From Bacillota bacterium (GTDB lineage: Bacteria; Sysuimicrobiota; Sysuimicrobiia; Sysuimicrobiales; Segetimicrobiaceae): a stretch of DNA of 58,005 bases. Below, piece by piece: positions 55,106 to 58,005 of the stretch. The stretch's first letter is position 1, and every line of letters starts with the position of its first letter. The DNA lies in contig JAJPIA010000085.1 of assembly GCA_021324975.1 (NCBI GenBank), positions 1 to 58,005 of the forward strand, in the 5' to 3' direction. The notes under the pieces are model-generated. The model made no database searches and was not told where the DNA came from. It was given only the letters and a program-made list of their open reading frames with translations. Both the position numbers and the translations under genes were made by a program.

Positions 55106-56021
55106 GGCCGCCTCCTCTGGCGATGCTCAGAAACACGTCCTCCAGGGTCGGTTTCTTGACGTCGACCCCGGTGATCCAGACGCCCGCCTCGCCGACCTCG
55201 AAGATCAGGCTGGGGATGGCCGCCTCGGTGGTGTCGATGGTGACCGCAAACGGCTGCACAAACCGAAAACGCTCCACGCGGCCCAGGAGCGTCCGCTCGA
55301 CGGCGCCCCGGTCGCCGTCGAAGGTGAGCGTCAGCGTCGCGGTGCGGATGCGCTTGGTCAGGCCGAGCGGCGTGTCGTGCGCGAAGATGCGGCCGCGGTC
55401 GAGAAAGATCACGTCGTCACAGATCCGCGTCACCTCGTGCATGTCGTGGCTCGTGTAGAGGATGGAGACCCCGGCCGTGCGACGGATCTCCTCGATCAGG
55501 GCGAGCGTGCGGTCGGCGATGTCCGGGTCGAGCGCGGCCGTCGGCTCGTCCATCAGGATCAGTTCGGGGTCGTTCAGCAGCGCCTTGATCAGGTTCACGC
55601 GTGTGCGTTCGCCCGCGGAGAGATCCCAGTACCGCGCGTCGAGCAGTTTGGTGACGCCGAAGTACGCCGCCAGCGACTCGATCTTTGCCCGCGGACGCGG
55701 GAGCCCGTAGAGGTGCGCAAACACCGCGAGGTTTTCCCGCACCGAGATCCGGCCCTGCAGCGTGTTGAACGACGACGCGAAGTTGATGCGCTGCAGGCAC
55801 TCCCGCCGGTGCCGCGCGAATTCCTTGCCGAAGTACGCAATGCGGCCGGATGTCGGCGTGATGAGCCCGAGGAGCATATGAATCGTCGTCGTCTTGCCGG
55901 CGCCGTTCGGGCCGAGCAGGCCGACGATGCGCCCGCGGGGGATCGCGAACGACACGCCGTCGACGGCGCGCGTGCCGCGAAACACCTTGACCAGGTCGTG
56001 CACTTCAAGCAGCGTTTCCAT
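55095..56021 (-). CDS. ABC-2 type transporter ATPase
   Basis: A 308-residue ATPase of the DrrA/CcmA type. Walker A GPNGAGKTT, signature DLSAGERTRVNLIKALLN (LSAGE in place of LSGGQ), Walker B LILMDEPTAALD, H-loop TSHDMHE. The C-terminal about 90 residues form the extra domain common in this class. ATG 56021 gives METLLEVHDLVKVFRGTRAV. It pairs with the ABC-2 permease downstream. Substrate unknown. Confidence 0.92.
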   Translation of the reverse strand: METLLEVHDLVKVFRGTRAVDGVSFAIPRGRIVGLLGPNGAGKTTTIHMLLGLITPTSGRIAYFGKEFARHRRECLQRINFASSFNTLQGRISVRENLAVFAHLYGLPRPRAKIESLAAYFGVTKLLDARYWDLSAGERTRVNLIKALLNDPELILMDEPTAALDPDIADRTLALIEEIRRTAGVSILYTSHDMHEVTRICDDVIFLDRGRIFAHDTPLGLTKRIRTATLTLTFDGDRGAVERTLLGRVERFRFVQPFAVTIDTTEAAIPSLIFEVGEAGVWITGVDVKKPTLEDVFLSIARGGGRVE

Positions 56022-56135
56022 GAGTGACCACGTCCTCGGCACAGCATAGCAGGCACGGCGCGCCGCGCGCGGCGGTGGCCGGCCGGGCATGCGCCTACAC
56101 CGCGGGGGTTGTCCGCGGCCGGGGACGGGTTGGGT

Positions 56136-56210
56136 TCAGGTCTGAGGAATCGGGAGGGTGGACAACCGCCCGGCCGAGGTGACGGAGGACCCGCGCCTGC
56201 CGGTACCCAT
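56136..56210 (-). CDS. Possible 24-residue small protein
   Basis: On the minus strand GGAGGAGGTGA precedes ATG 56210 by about 5 bp, a near-perfect ribosome site, and the frame reads MGTGRRGSSVTSAGRLSTLP... to a stop at 56136. The product would be short, basic and of no recognised family. It lies in the gap between the AIR-synthase-like gene and the ABC ATPase gene, and the same ribosome site serves nothing else visible. Confidence 0.3.
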   Translation of the reverse strand: MGTGRRGSSVTSAGRLSTLPIPQT

Positions 56211-56296
56211 GATCGTCACCTCCTCCGGGGTCGATGTGCAGGTCGATTTTGGCATGGCGTGGCGCCGAAGTCAAACGCGCCCAAACGCGCCACCGC

Positions 56297-57310
56297 CTAC
56301 GTGGACGTCGGGGCTTCGAGGATCCTCCACAGCTCGTCGCGCACGGGTGGGATGAGCGCGCGCTCCTGTCCCGCCCGGCGCACGACCCGCGACGACACGG
56401 CCTCCGAGTGAAAGACGCCGATGAGGGCGGCGTGAATCCCCGCGGCCTGCACGGCTTCGACGACACGGGCCGGCTGCGGCGTGGCGACCAGGAGTGCCCC
56501 GCTGCCGATGAGCGCGAGCGGGTCGGCTCCGAGACGGGCGCAGATCGCCGCGGTCTCCGCCAGGACCGGCACCCGGTCGGCGTCGAGCGCGACGCCGAGC
56601 CCCGACGCCGTGGCCATTTCATGCACCGCGGCAAGGACGCCGCCTTCGGTCACATCGTGCATGGCGTGGGCGCCTGCCCGCGCCGCCGCGCGCGCTTCCG
56701 GCAGCACGCTGATCCGGTGACGGAGCTCGCGCGCGCGCCGCAGCAGCGCATCGCCGAGCGCGGGCCGGAGGCGCGCCTCCGCGTCGGCCGCCAGGATCGC
56801 CGTGCCCTCGATGCCGGCGCCTTTGGTCATCACGAGCGCATCCCCGGGCTGCGCGGCGCCGCTCCGCAGCACCGCGTCTCGCCGGGCCCGCCCCACCGCC
56901 GTCACGACCGCGATCGTGCGGTCGATCCCCGCCGTCACCTCGCTGTGGCCGCCGACGATTTCGATGCCGAGCGCCGCCGCGGCGTCTCCGGCGCGGGCCA
57001 TCACCCGCTCGAGCTCATGCGCCGCGTCCGCGGGGCGTAAGAGCACGGTGAGCAGGAGCGCAACCGGCTCGGCGCCGGCGGCCGCCAGGTCGTTCGTCGC
57101 CACGAACACCGCATACCATCCGAGGTCGTGCCCGGCGCCGGTGATCGGGTCCGTCGTCAGGACGGCCACCTCGTCCCCGAAGGCAATCGACGCGCAGTCT
57201 TCGCCGATCGCGGCGCGCACGAGGACGTCGGCACGCCGCGCGCCGACGTGCGTGTACACGAGACGCCGGAGCGCGTCCGGCGGCACCTTCCCAATGGGCA
57301 AGGCGCTCAC
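56297..57310 (-). CDS. AIR synthase/HypE-like protein
   Basis: 337 residues from GTG 57310. LPIGKVPPDALRRLVYTHVG, AIGEDCASIAFGDE, VATNDLAAAGAEPVALLLTVL, VGGHSEV and MHDVTEGGVLAAVHEMA are typical of the PurM/HypE/ThiL superfamily, closest in style to stand-alone HypE-like proteins. These bind ATP and act on a formyl- or carbamoyl-type phosphate intermediate. No hydrogenase genes are present, so a hydrogenase role is unlikely. The GTG at 57337 would be leaderless relative to the TATAAT at 57346-57351. Substrate unknown. Confidence 0.82.
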   Translation of the reverse strand: MSALPIGKVPPDALRRLVYTHVGARRADVLVRAAIGEDCASIAFGDEVAVLTTDPITGAGHDLGWYAVFVATNDLAAAGAEPVALLLTVLLRPADAAHELERVMARAGDAAAALGIEIVGGHSEVTAGIDRTIAVVTAVGRARRDAVLRSGAAQPGDALVMTKGAGIEGTAILAADAEARLRPALGDALLRRARELRHRISVLPEARAAARAGAHAMHDVTEGGVLAAVHEMATASGLGVALDADRVPVLAETAAICARLGADPLALIGSGALLVATPQPARVVEAVQAAGIHAALIGVFHSEAVSSRVVRRAGQERALIPPVRDELWRILEAPTST

Positions 57311-57345
57311 GGCGACGCGGAACGATCGGCGCGCCACGCGCGCCC

Positions 57346-57374
57346 ATTATAGGAGTTGGTGACCACGCGGAGAA
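57346..57374 (-). promoter_or_regulatory. Predicted promoter of the AIR-synthase-like gene
   Basis: TATAAT (57346-57351, exact) with TTCTCC (57369-57374) 17 bp upstream as a weak -35. Transcription would begin near 57339, so GTG 57310 leaves a short leader. Confidence 0.55.
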
Positions 57375-57387
57375 TCACGTCGGTACC

Positions 57388-57624
57388 GTGACCGAGACGG
57401 CCTTTTTACTGATCAAGCTGGAACACAACACCCCCGCTGAAGTCGCACGCCTGCTACGCGCGCTGCCGGGCATCGACGAGGCGCACGCCGTGATGGGCGA
57501 ATACGACGTGCTGGCCGTAATCCGCGCCGGCGCGACGCGCGACATCGCGTCCCTCGTCGACGCGCACGTCCGGACCATCCAAGGGGTTGCGCGGGTTGTC
57601 ACCTGCGTGACGGTCCCAACGTAG
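57388..57624 (+). CDS. Stand-alone Lrp/AsnC ligand-binding (RAM) domain protein
   Basis: 78 residues. LLIKLEHNTPAEVARLLRALPGIDEAHAVMGEYDVLAVIRA and GVARVVTCVTVP fit the dimeric alpha/beta-barrel effector domain of Lrp/AsnC regulators, with no DNA-binding domain. Such single-domain proteins may sense amino acids or cap other Lrp members. GTG 57388; the ribosome site is weak. It is divergent from the AIR-synthase-like gene across 77 bp. Confidence 0.82.
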   Translation: MTETAFLLIKLEHNTPAEVARLLRALPGIDEAHAVMGEYDVLAVIRAGATRDIASLVDAHVRTIQGVARVVTCVTVPT

Positions 57625-57693
57625 CGATCGGGCCAACCCGAAGCGGCCGGCCCGTCCGGCCGGTGCCGGCCGTGGCCGCGCCCGCCCGTGGCA

Positions 57694-58005
57694 CTATACC
57701 GCGACGCGGGGCGTAATCAGCGTCATCCGCTCCAGGATCCGCTGCGCGACCTCTAACGCGCGGAGTCCGTGCTCGCCCGGCACCATCGGCGGCGCGTCGC
57801 CGCGAACGCAATCCACGAAGTGGCGCAACTCCGCCCGCAGCGGCTCCTCGCCCTTCACCACCGTTCGGGTCTGCCGTCCGTTCCGCCGGACGGTAATCTG
57901 CTGGGTCAAGTAGTTGAGGTGCACGAACCCATCCGACAGCGTGATCTCCAGTTCCGCCGCCTTCACGGGCGAAATCCGGCTGGCCACGAAGCTCGCCAGG
58001 CACCC
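57694..58005 (-). CDS. Gfo/Idh/MocA-type oxidoreductase, C-terminal part (5' end outside window)
   Basis: The frame enters from the window edge (GCLASFVASRISPVK...) and ends at 57694, giving 103 visible residues. EPLRAELRHFVDCVRGDAPPM, then GLRALEVAQRILERM, is the usual C-terminal end of NAD(P)-dependent Gfo/Idh/MocA sugar-type oxidoreductases. The NAD-binding half is not visible, so substrate cannot be told. Confidence 0.8.
   Translation of the reverse strand, partial: GCLASFVASRISPVKAAELEITLSDGFVHLNYLTQQITVRRNGRQTRTVVKGEEPLRAELRHFVDCVRGDAPPMVPGEHGLRALEVAQRILERMTLITPRVAV

Noticed and set aside
1-58005. CRISPR arrays, tRNA/rRNA genes, insertion sequences
   Set aside because: No regularly spaced repeats, tRNA-like cloverleaf ends or transposase motifs were seen. 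A dedicated search (tRNAscan, Infernal, IS finder) would settle this.

Overview
The window is about 58 kb of very GC-rich bacterial chromosome, densely packed with genes. Many starts are GTG, and ATGA, GTGA or TGATG overlaps are common. The gene order recG-rsmD-coaD-(coiled coil)-DUF177-rpmF-plsX-fabD-fabG-acpP-fabF-rnc is typical of Firmicutes-like Terrabacteria. A CGAAC-N4-GTTCG LexA/DinR-type box lies upstream of mrfAB. These features suggest a high-GC Terrabacteria-type lineage, such as Sysuimicrobiota/CSP1-3, Armatimonadota or a deep Firmicutes/Chloroflexi relative. I cannot fix the phylum from sequence alone. I see no tRNA, rRNA, CRISPR array, transposase or phage gene.

Layout. 1-2365 (-): an O-antigen-ligase-like membrane protein cut by the window edge, and an orphan peptide-type solute-binding protein (SBP). 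2485-3249 (-): a KduD-like dehydrogenase. 3432-8894 (+): a carbohydrate ABC importer (SBP plus two permeases, no ATPase), a DUF4127 protein and a tandem GNAT protein. 9058-12890 (+): a second orphan SBP, with a rearranged copy of its own 3' end just upstream, then a NagZ-like GH3 enzyme. 12849-16371 (-): mrfB and mrfA (DNA repair) behind a LexA-type box. 16561-19565 (-): DUF1116 (AllG-like) and FdrA-like subunits. 19767-26538: two c-di-GMP signalling proteins on either side of an isolated form-II CoxL-like molybdoenzyme. 26578-28611 (-): ChrA and an atypical SDR. 28862-30328 (+): a secreted Pro-rich protein. 30437-34683 (-): an AttEFGH-like ABC system. 34815-45169 (-): the housekeeping lipid-synthesis, RNase III and RecG block, with an internal consensus promoter. 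45326 (+): rpmB.

45536-54210 (-) is a thiamin salvage locus headed by a TPP riboswitch with an intrinsic terminator. It encodes an ABC importer (ATPase, permease, NMT1-type SBP), TenA, ThiW, ThiM, ThiE, ThiL and ThiD, and ends with the redox chaperone Hsp33. No thiC or thiG is present here, so the locus looks built to rescue pyrimidine and thiazole pieces rather than make them from scratch. 54317-56021 (-): an ABC-2 exporter. 56297-57310 (-): an AIR-synthase/HypE-like protein. 57388 (+): a stand-alone Lrp/AsnC ligand-binding domain. The window ends in the C-terminal part of a Gfo/Idh/MocA-type oxidoreductase.

The observations most worth a second look are the LexA box before mrfAB, the DUF4127/sugar-importer/GNAT operon with NagZ nearby, the two-gene FdrA-DUF1116 unit without its usual partners, the AttH domain anchored by an FtsX-type N-terminus, the rearranged repeat at 8923-8981, and the absence of fabH from the fab cluster.
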